64,000 bases of DNA from JBBRHQ01 sp963725315 (GTDB taxonomy: Bacteria > Actinomycetota > Thermoleophilia > Solirubrobacterales > 70-9). The notes under the pieces were generated by a model that made no database searches, was not told the DNA's origin, and saw nothing but the letters and a program-made list of their open reading frames with translations. Made by a program: the position numbers and the translations under genes. The DNA is taken from contig CAVRYA010000007.1 in the NCBI GenBank assembly GCA_963725315.1, positions 124,001-188,000 of the forward strand, given 5' to 3'. Positions 35,308 to 43,825 of the stretch are shown here, one piece after another. Position 1 is the first letter of the stretch, and each line of letters opens with the position of its first letter.

Positions 35308-35964
35308 GCCGGCGCCCCGCTCAGCTCGGCGAGGAGCCCCGGGATCAGCGCCTCCAGGCGACCCCGGTTGGCGCTGCGGCCCGCAGCGTAGGCCCCGGCG
35401 CTGAGCGCGGCGCCGCCGATCCCGTTGGCGAGGTTGTCGACGACGCAGATCGCCGCGTAGGCCAGCCCCAGCTCGCAGGCCGCGACGCACTCCGAGGCGA
35501 GGGTCATGCCGATCATCTCGGCGTGGGGGGCGATCACGCGGATCTCGGCGGCGGTCTCGAACCGCGGCCCGATCGCCTGCCAGTAGATGCCATCGTCCCA
35601 GCGGCTCCCCGACGCCGCGGCCCCAGGCCTCGAGCACCCGGCTTCGCCAGTCGGGATCGAAGCCGGGGACGACGTGGCCGCGCTCGTCGGAGAAGCCGGA
35701 GCCCGCCAGGTTGAGGGCGACGAAGTCCTCCGGGCAGAGGAAGTTGCCGACGGCGATCCCTTCCCTCAGCGAGCCGACCGAGGAGATCGCCAGCACCGAC
35801 TCGCAGCCGCTGCCGGCCAGGGTCCTGATGTTGGCCGCGTGGTCGATCATGTGCGGGGGCAGGTAGGGGCCGCTGCCGTGACGTTGCAGCACCGCGACGC
35901 TCCCCGACGGCGCCGGCTCGGCGCCGATCAGGGCGCTGCCGACTATCAGGCCGAGGGTGCTCAT
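35304..35964 (-). pseudogene. 5'-methylthioadenosine/methylthioinosine phosphorylase, apparent one-base frameshift
   Basis: ATG 35964 opens MSTLGLIVGSALIG, then RHGSGPYLPPHMIDHAANIR and ISSVGSLREGI, typical of the MTAP/purine phosphorylase family. After GRGVGEP the frame is lost; the rest (DDGIYWQAIGPRFETAAEI, APHAEMIGMTLASE and DNLANGIGG) is in the next frame and ends at 35304. The span is 661 nt, that is 220 codons plus one base. Removing one base from the C-runs at 35597-35599 or 35607-35610 rejoins it. The segment AEMIGMTLASE matches the conserved AEMxGM motif near the active site. Probably a working gene with a sequence error. Confidence 0.85.
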
Positions 35965-35980
35965 CGGCCTGATCCTATGA

Positions 35981-37340
35981 TCAGCCGCCCTCTCGCTTGG
36001 AACGGAATGCCGCCACCGCCTCGGCGTGGTCGACGATCGGCTCCGGATAGGAGATCGCCTGCCTCTCCAGCGGCCCGAGCTTCCACGGCTCGTGGACGGC
36101 ACCGCCGTCGATCGCCTCCAGCTCGTCCACGTAGCGGCGCACGTAGTGCCCCTCGGGGTCGAAGCGGTGGGCCTGGCGGATCGGGTTGAAGACCCGGTTG
36201 GGCCGGGTGTCGTTGCCGGTGCCGGCGACCCACTGCCAGTTGCCCGAGTTGTTGGCGATCTCACCGTCGGCGAGCAGCTCCCAGAAGCGCCGGGCGCCCT
36301 CGCGCCAGTCGATGTAGAGGTCCTTGGTCAGGAAGGAGGCGACGATCAGGCGGGCGCGGTTGTGCATGAAGCCCTCGCGGATCAGCTGCCGCATGCCGGC
36401 GTCGACGATCGGGTAGCCGGTCATGCCCCTCTCTCCACGCCTCGAGCGATCGCTCCGAGCGCGACCACTGATCGCCGCGGGAGCGGTAGTTGCGGCGCGG
36501 GTAGGAGGGAAAGGCCGCCAGGACCTGATGGTGGAAGTCGCGCCAGCAGAGCTGCCTGGCGAATGCCTCGCCGCCGCGCTTCTCGCGCGCTCTCTGCAAC
36601 AGCTCGCGCGGCGAGAGGCAGCCGAAGCGAAGGTAGGCCGAGAGGCGGGAGGTCGCGTCTGCGGCAAGGTCGTCGTGGCCCTCCCCGTAGGCGGAGACCG
36701 GGGACCGCATGAAGGCGTTCATCCTGCGGCGGCCCTCCTGCTCGCCGCCCGAGGCGAGGTCGGGCGAGGGGCTTGCCGAGGTGAGCTTTCGCAGCGCCGG
36801 CAGCGACACTCCGCTGGGGCCGGCGGGCGGCGAGAGGCGCCTCGGCGGGCGCAACGCCGGCTCGAGCTCGACGGCGGACCAGGCCCGGTGATAGGGACTG
36901 AAGACCCGGAAGTGATCGCCACCGGCGGGGGTCAGCTCGCCGGGCGGGACCACCGTGGTGCCGGTGTGCAGGTGGAGACCGATCCGCTCTCTCTCGCAGG
37001 CAGCGACCAGCCGGCGCTCGCGGCTGCGGGCCAGGCTGCTGTAGTCGGCGCTGGCGTGGATCTCGGACGCGCCGGCCTCCTTGGCCATGCCGATCGCCTC
37101 GCGGACCGGATCGCCGCGGCGCACGAAGAGGGGGGCGCCAAGACCCCGCAGCGAATCGCCGAGGTCGCGCAGCGAGTCCAGCATGAAGGCGAGGCGGTTG
37201 GCGCAGGCGAAGCCGCTGCTGAGGATCGCCTCGTCGAAGACGAACAGCGGTACCACTCGATCGGCGCTCGCCGCCGCCCGCAGCGCCGGGTGATCGTGCA
37301 CCCTGAGGTCGCGGTTGAAGAGAAGCAGCGAAACCGTCAC
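35981..37340 (-). pseudogene. phrB: Deoxyribodipyrimidine photolyase, apparent one-base frameshift
   Basis: GTG 37340 gives the photolyase antenna domain (SLLLFNRDLRVHDHPAL, then EIHASADYSSLARSRERR), followed by the FAD domain (SAYLRFGCLSPRELL, FARQLCWRDFHHQVL). At EAWREG the frame breaks; MTGYPIVDAGMRQL, NNSGNWQWVAGTGNDTRPN and VFNPIRQAHRFDPEGHYVRR continue in the next frame to 35981. The span is 1360 nt (453 codons plus one). Dropping one C from CCCC at 36426-36429 restores about 452 residues with all FAD-binding motifs. It uses blue light to reverse pyrimidine dimers. It heads the operon with phosphorylase, deaminase and permease. Confidence 0.87.
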
Positions 37341-37473
37341 GACCTCCAAGCTACCCAGCCGCACCCCGCTCACCCAACCGCTGGCGCGGCCGACCTCATG
37401 CCTGCATGGCGATGATTTGGTTTGCCACACCCTGTAGGGGGTGCGGCCACAGCCTGTAGGGGTGCGGCTGCGG
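37341..37473. repeat. Intergenic stretch with a 21-22-nt tandem duplication
   Basis: No gene is seen between the photolyase start and the small frame at 37474. GCCACACCCTGTAGGGGGTG begins a 22-nt unit at 37424, and a near copy (GCCACAGCCTGTAGGGGTG) follows at 37446-37466. GGGGTGC (about 37459-37465) and GCACCCC (about 37488-37494) form a 7-bp inverted repeat that reaches into the end of the next frame. It may be a terminator for the small minus-strand frame. Confidence 0.45.
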
Positions 37474-37713
37474 CTAACGCGGCTGCGGCACCCCCGGCCT
37501 GGCGGGGCTGCGCCGCCTTCCCCGCTCGAACGCCGCGGACAGGCCGAAGCCGCCGCTGCGGCGACCCGCCGCCAGCGCCAGCGCGGTCGCGGCGACGACA
37601 GCGGGGGAGCTCAGGCCGGCGATGAGCGAGGCGGTCATCACGATCGCGGCGCCGATGCCGGAGAGCCTGTGGGCGAGCTTCACGGACGAGATCTGCTGCC
37701 TTTCGGTCTTCAT
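37474..37713 (-). CDS. Possible small membrane protein
   Basis: 79 residues from ATG 37713. Basic N-terminus (MKTERQQISSVKLAHRL), then one or two hydrophobic segments (IGAAIVMTASLIAG and AVVAATALALAAG), and a basic Arg-rich tail. The composition fits a small membrane protein, but there is no family evidence and the C-terminus reads like untranslated GC-rich DNA. The Shine-Dalgarno is poor. If it is not real, 37341-37748 is an empty stretch of about 400 nt. Confidence 0.4.
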   Translation of the reverse strand: MKTERQQISSVKLAHRLSGIGAAIVMTASLIAGLSSPAVVAATALALAAGRRSGGFGLSAAFERGRRRSPARPGVPQPR

Positions 37714-37748
37714 GGGGCGACCGTAGGCCCGCCGCACGCGGAACAGGT

Positions 37749-38336
37749 TTAAGGGTTGTTAAGTGCCTCTTCCCTTGCTGCGAGCAGCGCCTCGAGCTGG
37801 CGGCGCAGATCCTCCGCGAAGGGGGGCTGCGGGCTCAGGGCGCAGAGCGCCTCGGCGTCGCGGCGCCAGAGCTCGAGCCGCAGGTCGAGCGGCGCTTGGA
37901 ATCGCTTGCCGACATCCTCACCCTCCTCGTCGTACAGCGCCCGCAGGTCGGTGACGTTCGAGAGCTTGTCGGCCGCGTAGATGGCGACGGCGTCGGAGCC
38001 GGCGGCGAGCACCTTCTCGCGCAGCGCGTCCTTGCGGCGCTCATAGGGCTCGATCGAGGGGTCGTCGCTGAGCACCTTGACGAGCTCCGCGACCCGCTCG
38101 CCGAAGCGCTTGCGTATCTCCTCGGCGCTGGTCTCGGTGTCCTCGAGCAGGTCATGCAGGAGTGCCGCCGCCTGCACCTCGTCGTCGTAGCCGGCCTCGC
38201 GAAGCTGCCTCGAGACCGCCTGCGGGTGCTCGATGTACGGGAGGCCGCTGTAGTTGCGGATCTGTCCGGAGTGCCCGTCGGCGGCGAACGCCTCGGCCTC
38301 CGCGGCGAGCGGCGACTCCGCCACGGGGTCAGCCAT
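37749..38336 (-). CDS. HD-domain hydrolase related to the (p)ppGpp hydrolase of SpoT/RelA
   Basis: 195 residues. The HD fold has YIEHPQAVSRQLREAG (first His), AALLHDLLEDT (the HD pair plus ED) and DKLSNVTDLRAL, the conserved Asn-containing motif of SpoT/MESH1-type hydrolases. There is no synthetase, TGS or ACT domain, so it is a small alarmone hydrolase-like protein that may remove pyrophosphate from (p)ppGpp or act on NADPH or another nucleotide. It overlaps the enoyl-CoA hydratase gene by 8 nt at the end of the PhoD-PAS-MBL operon. Confidence 0.85.
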   Translation of the reverse strand: MADPVAESPLAAEAEAFAADGHSGQIRNYSGLPYIEHPQAVSRQLREAGYDDEVQAAALLHDLLEDTETSAEEIRKRFGERVAELVKVLSDDPSIEPYERRKDALREKVLAAGSDAVAIYAADKLSNVTDLRALYDEEGEDVGKRFQAPLDLRLELWRRDAEALCALSPQPPFAEDLRRQLEALLAAREEALNNP

Positions 38337-39201
38337 CGGAGCTGTTCCTCGCCAGCCCGGGCGTGACCGAGCCCCCTGCGGGGTCGCGGTCGGGGTGGTC
38401 GCGCTCGACGAAGCGGCGGATTCCCTCGGCCATCTCGGGGGAGGTGAGCAGCTTGTTGAAGCACTGGGCCTCGATCCGCAGGCCCTCGGAGAGCGGCCGG
38501 CCGTAGCCGCGCACAGCGGCCTCCTTGTCGGTGCGGATCGCCGGCTGGGGCAGCTCGGCGATCGCCCCGGCCAGCTCCAGCGCGCGGCCGAGGCACTCCC
38601 CGCTCGGCGTCACCTCGTTGACGAGCCCGATCCTCTCGGCCTCGGCGGCGCCGATCACGCGGCCGGTGATGATCAGCTCCATCGCCCGGCCCATGCCGAC
38701 GATCCGCGGCAGCCGCTGGGTGCCGCCGTCGCCGAGGCCGATGTTCCAGCGGCGGCAGGTGACGCCGAAGCTGGCGTGCTCGTCGGCGATGCGGATGTCC
38801 GCGAAGCAGGCCCACTCCAGGCCCCCTGCGTAGGCGACGCCGTTGACGGCGGCGATGATCGGCTTGTAGATGTCGCACCAGCGCGAGGGGCCGATGATCC
38901 CGTCGCGCTCGCCGCGATTGTGCGCCTCGACCTCCTCGGGGCTCCAGCGCACCAGCGGCTCCTCGTCGCCCTGATCGCTGAACCCGGCCGCGGCGGCCTT
39001 GAGGTCGGCGCCGGCGCAGAACGCCGAGGACCCGGCCCCGGTGAGCACCGCGACCCGCGCCTCGTCATCGTCGCGGAAGCGCCCCCAGGCGTCGATCATC
39101 TCGCGCGAGGTGACCGGCCCGATCGCGTTCATCCGCTCGGGGCGGTCGATCGTGATCAGGCGGACCGCTCCGCGCTCCTCGTATCGGATCTGCTCGTACA
39201 A
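38329..39201 (-). CDS. Enoyl-CoA hydratase/isomerase family protein
   Basis: 290 residues from TTG 39201. Crotonase fold: ITIDRPERMNAIG, the first oxyanion segment SAFCAGADLKAAAAG, and YAGGLEWACFADIRIADEHASFG with the second oxyanion Gly. The usual second catalytic Glu region reads RWNIGLGDGGTQRLPRIVG: the first Glu site is Asn or Gly and GGTQRLPR is kept, as in isomerase or non-hydratase members. The C-terminal 30 residues extend beyond the core. It lies 10 nt after the MBL gene. Confidence 0.85.
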   Translation of the reverse strand: MYEQIRYEERGAVRLITIDRPERMNAIGPVTSREMIDAWGRFRDDDEARVAVLTGAGSSAFCAGADLKAAAAGFSDQGDEEPLVRWSPEEVEAHNRGERDGIIGPSRWCDIYKPIIAAVNGVAYAGGLEWACFADIRIADEHASFGVTCRRWNIGLGDGGTQRLPRIVGMGRAMELIITGRVIGAAEAERIGLVNEVTPSGECLGRALELAGAIAELPQPAIRTDKEAAVRGYGRPLSEGLRIEAQCFNKLLTSPEMAEGIRRFVERDHPDRDPAGGSVTPGLARNSSDG

Positions 39202-39211
39202 GGCCGCCAGC

Positions 39212-40115
39212 CTACCGCCGCGGCGAGCCTGCCCCCGGCGCGGCGCCGGCCGCGCGGGCGCCGGGCAGGACGTCGAGCTCGGCCCGCTCGCGGGCCAGCT
39301 CGACCGAGCTCGGCGCCCCGCCCAGCGCCGCCCAGCGCTCCCTCACGGTGCGGCCCAGGTCGTCGAGGAACTCGTCGGAGTGCAGCGGGTCGTGATGGAA
39401 GAGCAGGGTTCGCTCCGCGCCGGCTGCGGCGGGAGAAGGAGAGCGCGTGGGAGATCGAGGAGTGCCCCCAGCCGACATGCTGCGGATACTCGGCGTCGGA
39501 GTACTGACCGTCGTGGATCAAGAGGCTGGCGTCGCGGGCCAGGTCGAAGCCGGAGATCCAGTCCTCGTCCAGCCCGTCGATCTCGCCGCTCAGGGCGGGC
39601 TCGTGGTCCGGGATGTAGGCAAGCTTGGTGTCGCCCTCGCTGATCGTGTAGCCGAGGGTCGGCCCGCGGTGGGTCACCGAGGCGGCGCTGATCCGCGCCG
39701 GTCCGATCTCCCATTCCGACTCCGGGCAGTGGCGGAAGGAGACGTCACAGGGGAGCTCGCGCACCTCGACCGGGGAGAGGGGGGCCGAGATGTAGCGGGC
39801 GATGCGGTCGCGCAGCGAGGCCTCCGGCGAGGCGGGGCCCCAGATCACGATCTCCGTCTGCGGGCGGAAGGCCGGCGCGAAGAAGACCAGGCCCTGGATA
39901 TGGTCGAGGTGGAGGTGGGTGAGGAGGATGTGCAGGCGGGCCGGCTCATCGTCCAGGGTGAGGCCGAGGCTGCGGATCCCGGTGCCGGCGTCGAGCGCCA
40001 GCAGGGTCCCGTCGGAGAGGGTGACCCCGACGCAGGAGGTGTTGCCCCCGTAGCGGATCGTCTCCGGGCCGGGGGAGGGAACCGAGCCGCGGGTGCCCCA
40101 GATCTTCACCCTCAT
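39212..40115 (-). pseudogene. Metallo-beta-lactamase-fold hydrolase, apparent one-base frameshift
   Basis: ATG 40115 gives MRVKIWGTRGSVPSPG, GGNTSCVGV, LLTHLHLDHIQGL (HxHxDH metal motif, about 70-75), SVTHRGPTLGY and GHSSISHALSF. The frame then breaks, and AAGAERTLLFHHDPLHSDEFLDDL continues in the next frame to a stop at 39212. The span is 904 nt, 301 codons plus one. Dropping one base in 39427-39433 restores about 300 residues, including the last metal-binding His in FHHDP. It is similar to the phosphodiesterase/RNase Z-like MBL proteins found with PAS or response regulators. It overlaps the PAS gene (ATGA). Confidence 0.85.
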
Positions 40116-40522
40116 CCCGGCCCGCTCTCCTCGTCGGCCTCCGCCGGCCAGAACACGGCGATCGCCCCCTGCGAGCCGTGGGCGGTGAGGATGGGAAAGG
40201 CGGAGGCCTCGATCCTCTGCATCGCGCCGCCGGCGGTGCGGATCTCGAAGGTCGCATGCGCGGGCCGGCCGCGGCGCACCGCGACGACCAGCGGCAGCTC
40301 GTCGTAGGGGAGGGGGTCGCCGGCCTCGTCGAAGGGCCCGAACTGCGAGCCCCACTCCTCCGGGCCGACCTTGCCGAGCTCCTCGAAGCGCCGGCCGAGG
40401 AGCATGCCGGCAGCCTCGTTGTAGAAGATCAGAATGCCGCCCTCGTCGACCAGGAAGGCCGGCGTGGAGAGCGAGGACAGCAGGTTGCGGGCGAGGATCA
40501 GCTCGATCGGCTTCTGCGCCAC
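40112..40522 (-). CDS. Single PAS-domain protein
   Basis: 136 residues from GTG 40522. One PAS domain fills the protein: TPAFLVDEGGILIFYNEAAGMLLG at the start (two conserved parts, FLVDEGG and FYNEAAG), the central FEELGKVGPEEW, and a C-terminal EIRTAGGAMQRIEASAFPI sheet. It has no output domain, so it probably acts by binding a partner, most simply the MBL-fold protein whose start overlaps its stop. The ligand is unknown. Confidence 0.82.
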   Translation of the reverse strand: MAQKPIELILARNLLSSLSTPAFLVDEGGILIFYNEAAGMLLGRRFEELGKVGPEEWGSQFGPFDEAGDPLPYDELPLVVAVRRGRPAHATFEIRTAGGAMQRIEASAFPILTAHGSQGAIAVFWPAEADEESGPG

Positions 40523-40565
40523 ACTCAGACCCTACCCTGGGGGTGGCGGCGCCGCGCTTGGGGGT

Positions 40566-42221
40566 TCAGCCCTTGGGGATCACGTAGGGCCCGCATGCGT
40601 CGGCGCCGGGGTTGGCGGCGACGTCGGCGGTGTCGAGCACCTTCCCACCGGAGCCGAGCGCCTTCAGCTCGACCTTGAGCTTCGTCTTGCTGGCCGTGAC
40701 CTCGGCGTAGGAGAACTGGTCCATCCCGGCGCACTGCATGCCCACACCTGAAGGCGGAGCAGGCTTGAAGAAGAGGTCGTGGATCAGCCCTGCGTAGGGT
40801 CCGCCGACCGCGTCGTTGATCTCCAGCCCGAAGTTCTTCGTCGCCGTGGGCCCGGTTGTGATGTCCATGATCCCGGAGTCCACGGGGCCACCCGGCTCGA
40901 GCGTCTTCAAGCGGGCGTCGTTGACCAGGTTGGCGTGGTCGTCGGTGGTCAGGAAGACGACGTTCTTCACGTTGTTGCGCAGGAAGTTCAGAAGCTTCTG
41001 GCGCTCCGCCTCATAGCCCTCCCAGCGGTCGTAGGGAAGGGCGTAGAACTGCTGGATCGGGACCTCGTTGAAGATCACCTTGAAGGTCGCGGTCGAGCGC
41101 TTGATCGCCTGCTTGAACCTGGCCAGCTGGGCGCTGCCGAGCATGGTGCGCTGGGGGTCGTTGATCTTCGCCAGGCAGGCGGGGGGCACGGGGTTGCCAA
41201 GTTGTGGAACCAGGAGCTTGAAGACGTCGCGGACGCTCTGCGGGGCGGTTGGCGCCAGGTCGGCGCTGCCGCTGCCCGAAGGGTTGTCACAGGTCCCGTT
41301 GTAGTCGGCGCTGCGGCTGCGGAAGGAGCGCTCGTCGAGGAAGAAGATCTCCAGGTTCTTGCCCCAGCGGTAGCTCCGGTAGAGCCCGGTCTTCTTCGTG
41401 TAGCTGACGGGGTTGTAGTTGCGGAACGCCTTCACCCCCCTCCTATAGAGGGTCTTGCCATTGATGTGGACGTCGCCTCCCGACTCGGGGAAGACGTTCT
41501 CGAACTTCGAGAAGTCGTTGATGAACTCGTGATCGTCCCAGTGGGCGTAGTAAGAGGCTGCGCCACGCGCCTTGACCCAGGGCTCCATTCCGAGGTTCAG
41601 CTTGTACTTCTTCCACTTCTCGGGAACCGTAAGCGCAACCTTGTTGACGCCGCCCGCGCCGGGGACCTCCGAGTCGGAGTAGATCGTGTCGCCCATCAGC
41701 ACGTTGAAGTCGTTGTGCTCGGCCCGGACCCTGTTCCATAGCTGGAAGTCGTTCCAGTAGGGCTTCGACTCCCCGGGCACGCGCGCGGCATCCTGATCAC
41801 CGGAGAGCGAGAAGTGGATCGTCTTCGCCTGATTCGGCGCCGGCGCCGTCTCGAAGCTGCCGGTCGAGCTGTGCCGCCCGCCTGGCATGCACCAGCGGAA
41901 GTGGTACTTCGTCCCGGCCCGCAGGCCGCCGATCCGCTTCTGCACCGTCCTGTCGTTGTCGGCCGAGACCTTGGCCTTCATGGCACGCGGGGCGCGGCGC
42001 AGGTCGCAGGCGCCGAACCGCTTGCCGCGCGAGACCTGGGCCAGGGCGGTTCCGGTGCCCTTGGCGCGGGCCCAGAGGATCGCCGAGTGCTGGCTGACAT
42101 CACCGGCGACCACGCCGTAGCGGAAGCCCCGCTCGCCGGCCGAGGCGGGTGCGGCGGCGACGGCCAGCGCCGCCAGGCACGCGAGCGCGGCGGGAAGGAT
42201 TCGGGAGCCCCGGGTTGCCAT
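40566..42221 (-). CDS. phoD: Secreted alkaline phosphatase/phosphodiesterase PhoD
   Basis: 551 residues from ATG 42221; a further nine codons are open upstream. The signal peptide covers about 1-28 (APASAG). An N-terminal fibronectin-like PhoD_N domain (GVVAGDVSQHSAILWARA) leads to the metallophosphatase core: FSLSGDQD, LMGDTIYSDSE, ASYYAHWDDHEFINDF, EIFFLDERSFRS and LTTDDHANLV. PhoD enzymes use Fe/Ca and release phosphate from mono- and diesters outside the cell. Together with the pst operon it points to phosphate scavenging. It is 43 nt upstream of the PAS gene. Confidence 0.9.
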   Translation of the reverse strand: MATRGSRILPAALACLAALAVAAAPASAGERGFRYGVVAGDVSQHSAILWARAKGTGTALAQVSRGKRFGACDLRRAPRAMKAKVSADNDRTVQKRIGGLRAGTKYHFRWCMPGGRHSSTGSFETAPAPNQAKTIHFSLSGDQDAARVPGESKPYWNDFQLWNRVRAEHNDFNVLMGDTIYSDSEVPGAGGVNKVALTVPEKWKKYKLNLGMEPWVKARGAASYYAHWDDHEFINDFSKFENVFPESGGDVHINGKTLYRRGVKAFRNYNPVSYTKKTGLYRSYRWGKNLEIFFLDERSFRSRSADYNGTCDNPSGSGSADLAPTAPQSVRDVFKLLVPQLGNPVPPACLAKINDPQRTMLGSAQLARFKQAIKRSTATFKVIFNEVPIQQFYALPYDRWEGYEAERQKLLNFLRNNVKNVVFLTTDDHANLVNDARLKTLEPGGPVDSGIMDITTGPTATKNFGLEINDAVGGPYAGLIHDLFFKPAPPSGVGMQCAGMDQFSYAEVTASKTKLKVELKALGSGGKVLDTADVAANPGADACGPYVIPKG

Positions 42222-42272
42222 CTCGGCAATCCTAAACCGCTCTGTCAAGTCGAAGTTGCGGAGCGGCCGCGC

Positions 42273-43049
42273 TCAGCCGGCCGCCTCGGCGCTCCGCAGC
42301 CCACCTCTGGCCCACAGCGCGAAGACCGCGACCAGCCCGATCGCCACGGCGAACGCGGGCACCAGCAGGGTCACCTCGCCGGAGATGAGCCCCCGTCCCG
42401 TCTCCAGCAGGAGGGTTGCGGGGTTGACGGAGGCGACGGTGTGGATCCACCCGGAGAGAAGGTCGAGGGGGACGTAGACGGGCGCCACGAAGAGCACCAG
42501 GAAGACCGGGAGCTGGATCAGCGGGCCACCCTGGATCGAGCGCACGCGCATCGCGACCCCGCAGGCCCAGAGCGTCGCGGCGAGGTTGAGGATCAGGGCC
42601 AACCCGAACAGGCCGAAGAGATCGACCCCGCTGCCATCGACCTGCATCCCGGCGATCAGCGCCACGGTCCCCAGCAGGGTCCAGGTGACGAGGGCCCGGA
42701 CCAGGGCGGCGAGGGCGTAACCGACGACGATCGCGCCGCGGTTCGGGGCGGCGAGCATGAAGCGCCCCGAGAAGCCGGTCTCGAAGTCTCGGGCTATCGC
42801 AAAGCCGGTGAAGACGCCGCCGAAGGCGGCCGACTGGAGCATGACGAAGACGAACTGAAAGGCCGTGTAGCCGCTGCGGAAATCGAAGTTCGGGACCTTG
42901 CTGATCGCCGAGAGCCCCCCGGCGAAGGCGGCGAAGAAGAAGAGCGGGAAGACGAGCGCCGGGACCGCGAAGGCCGGGTTGGTGAGGAAGTTGTGGACGC
43001 TGCGCCAGGCGACGGCGAGGGCGACCGAGCGGAAGCGGCGTGGGCTCAC
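42273..43049 (-). CDS. ABC-2 type transporter permease (second)
   Basis: 258 residues from GTG 43049, whose GTGA overlaps the preceding permease stop. Six membrane helices with ABC-2 features: TNPAFAVPALVFPLFFFAAFAGG, IARDFETGFSGRFMLAAPNRG (conserved E+G region) and NPATLLLETGRGLISG near the end. It forms an exporter with the first permease and the DrrA-like ATPase; drugs, lipids or polyketides are possible cargo. The open frame to 43442 is a shadow. Confidence 0.88.
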   Translation of the reverse strand: MSPRRFRSVALAVAWRSVHNFLTNPAFAVPALVFPLFFFAAFAGGLSAISKVPNFDFRSGYTAFQFVFVMLQSAAFGGVFTGFAIARDFETGFSGRFMLAAPNRGAIVVGYALAALVRALVTWTLLGTVALIAGMQVDGSGVDLFGLFGLALILNLAATLWACGVAMRVRSIQGGPLIQLPVFLVLFVAPVYVPLDLLSGWIHTVASVNPATLLLETGRGLISGEVTLLVPAFAVAIGLVAVFALWARGGLRSAEAAG

Positions 43050-43825
43050 GTCCGCACCAGCCGGCTCTTGAGCGACCCGGTCGCCGCCGCCATTCCGACC
43101 ACCAGGATCGCCGCCGCGATCCCGAACCCGAGCGCCAGCGCCTGCGGGTCCCAGCCGTCGATCAGCAGGGAGCGGATCGCCTCCAGCAGGTAGGAGACCG
43201 GGTTGTAGGTCGCGACCTCGCGGAACCAGTCGCTCTGGATCAGGTTGCGGGGCAGCGCCATCGAGGAGATGAAGAGGAAGACGAAGAAGACCGGGAAGAG
43301 GCCCTGGACCGCCTCCCCGGTGCCGGTCCGCAGCGCGGCGAAGAGCCCGATCGACCCGAAGCCGACCGTGATCAGGACCGAGAGCGCGAGGATCGCCGCC
43401 ACCCCGGGCACGCCGGCGGAGAAATGGGCACCGAAGATCCACCCGACCAGCAGGTAGGTGGCGGCTTGGATCACGCCCAGGAGCGCCGCCCCTGCCAACA
43501 GCCCGCTGAGCAGGGCGCCGCCCCGCAGCGGCGTCAGGGCGAGGCGGTTCAGGAAGCCGGTCTCGATGTCGCGGGCCAGGTCGGTGCCCGCGTTCAGCAC
43601 CGAGAAGAGGGCTCCCTGGATGAACGGGACGGCGAGCAGGAAGGTGAAATAGGAGTCGGTGGGGAAGCCGGGGATGTCGGTCGCCTTCGCAAGACCGTTG
43701 GAGTTGACCGCGAGCAGGAAGAGGGGGAAGACCAGCGCCGGGACGATCTGGGCGGGCTGGCGCAGGGTCCTGAGGACCGAACGCCGGGCCAGCTGGCCCA
43801 CCTGGCCGGCCGGCGAGGCGCTCAT
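43046..43825 (-). CDS. ABC-2 type transporter permease (first)
   Basis: 259 residues from ATG 43825 (ATGA overlap with the ATPase gene). Six membrane helices; ARDIETGFLNRLALTPLRGG and NPVSYLLEAIRSLLIDGWD are the same conserved parts as in the second permease, so the two are paralogues that form a heterodimer. It resembles DrrB-type proteins. Translationally coupled on both sides. Confidence 0.88.
   Translation of the reverse strand: MSASPAGQVGQLARRSVLRTLRQPAQIVPALVFPLFLLAVNSNGLAKATDIPGFPTDSYFTFLLAVPFIQGALFSVLNAGTDLARDIETGFLNRLALTPLRGGALLSGLLAGAALLGVIQAATYLLVGWIFGAHFSAGVPGVAAILALSVLITVGFGSIGLFAALRTGTGEAVQGLFPVFFVFLFISSMALPRNLIQSDWFREVATYNPVSYLLEAIRSLLIDGWDPQALALGFGIAAAILVVGMAAATGSLKSRLVRT

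Noticed and set aside
34063..36264. 733-residue fused phosphorylase-deaminase
   Set aside because: The middle part (DRRRDPRDRPP) is an out-of-frame stretch. The true phosphorylase end is in the next frame, with a GTGA overlap to the deaminase.
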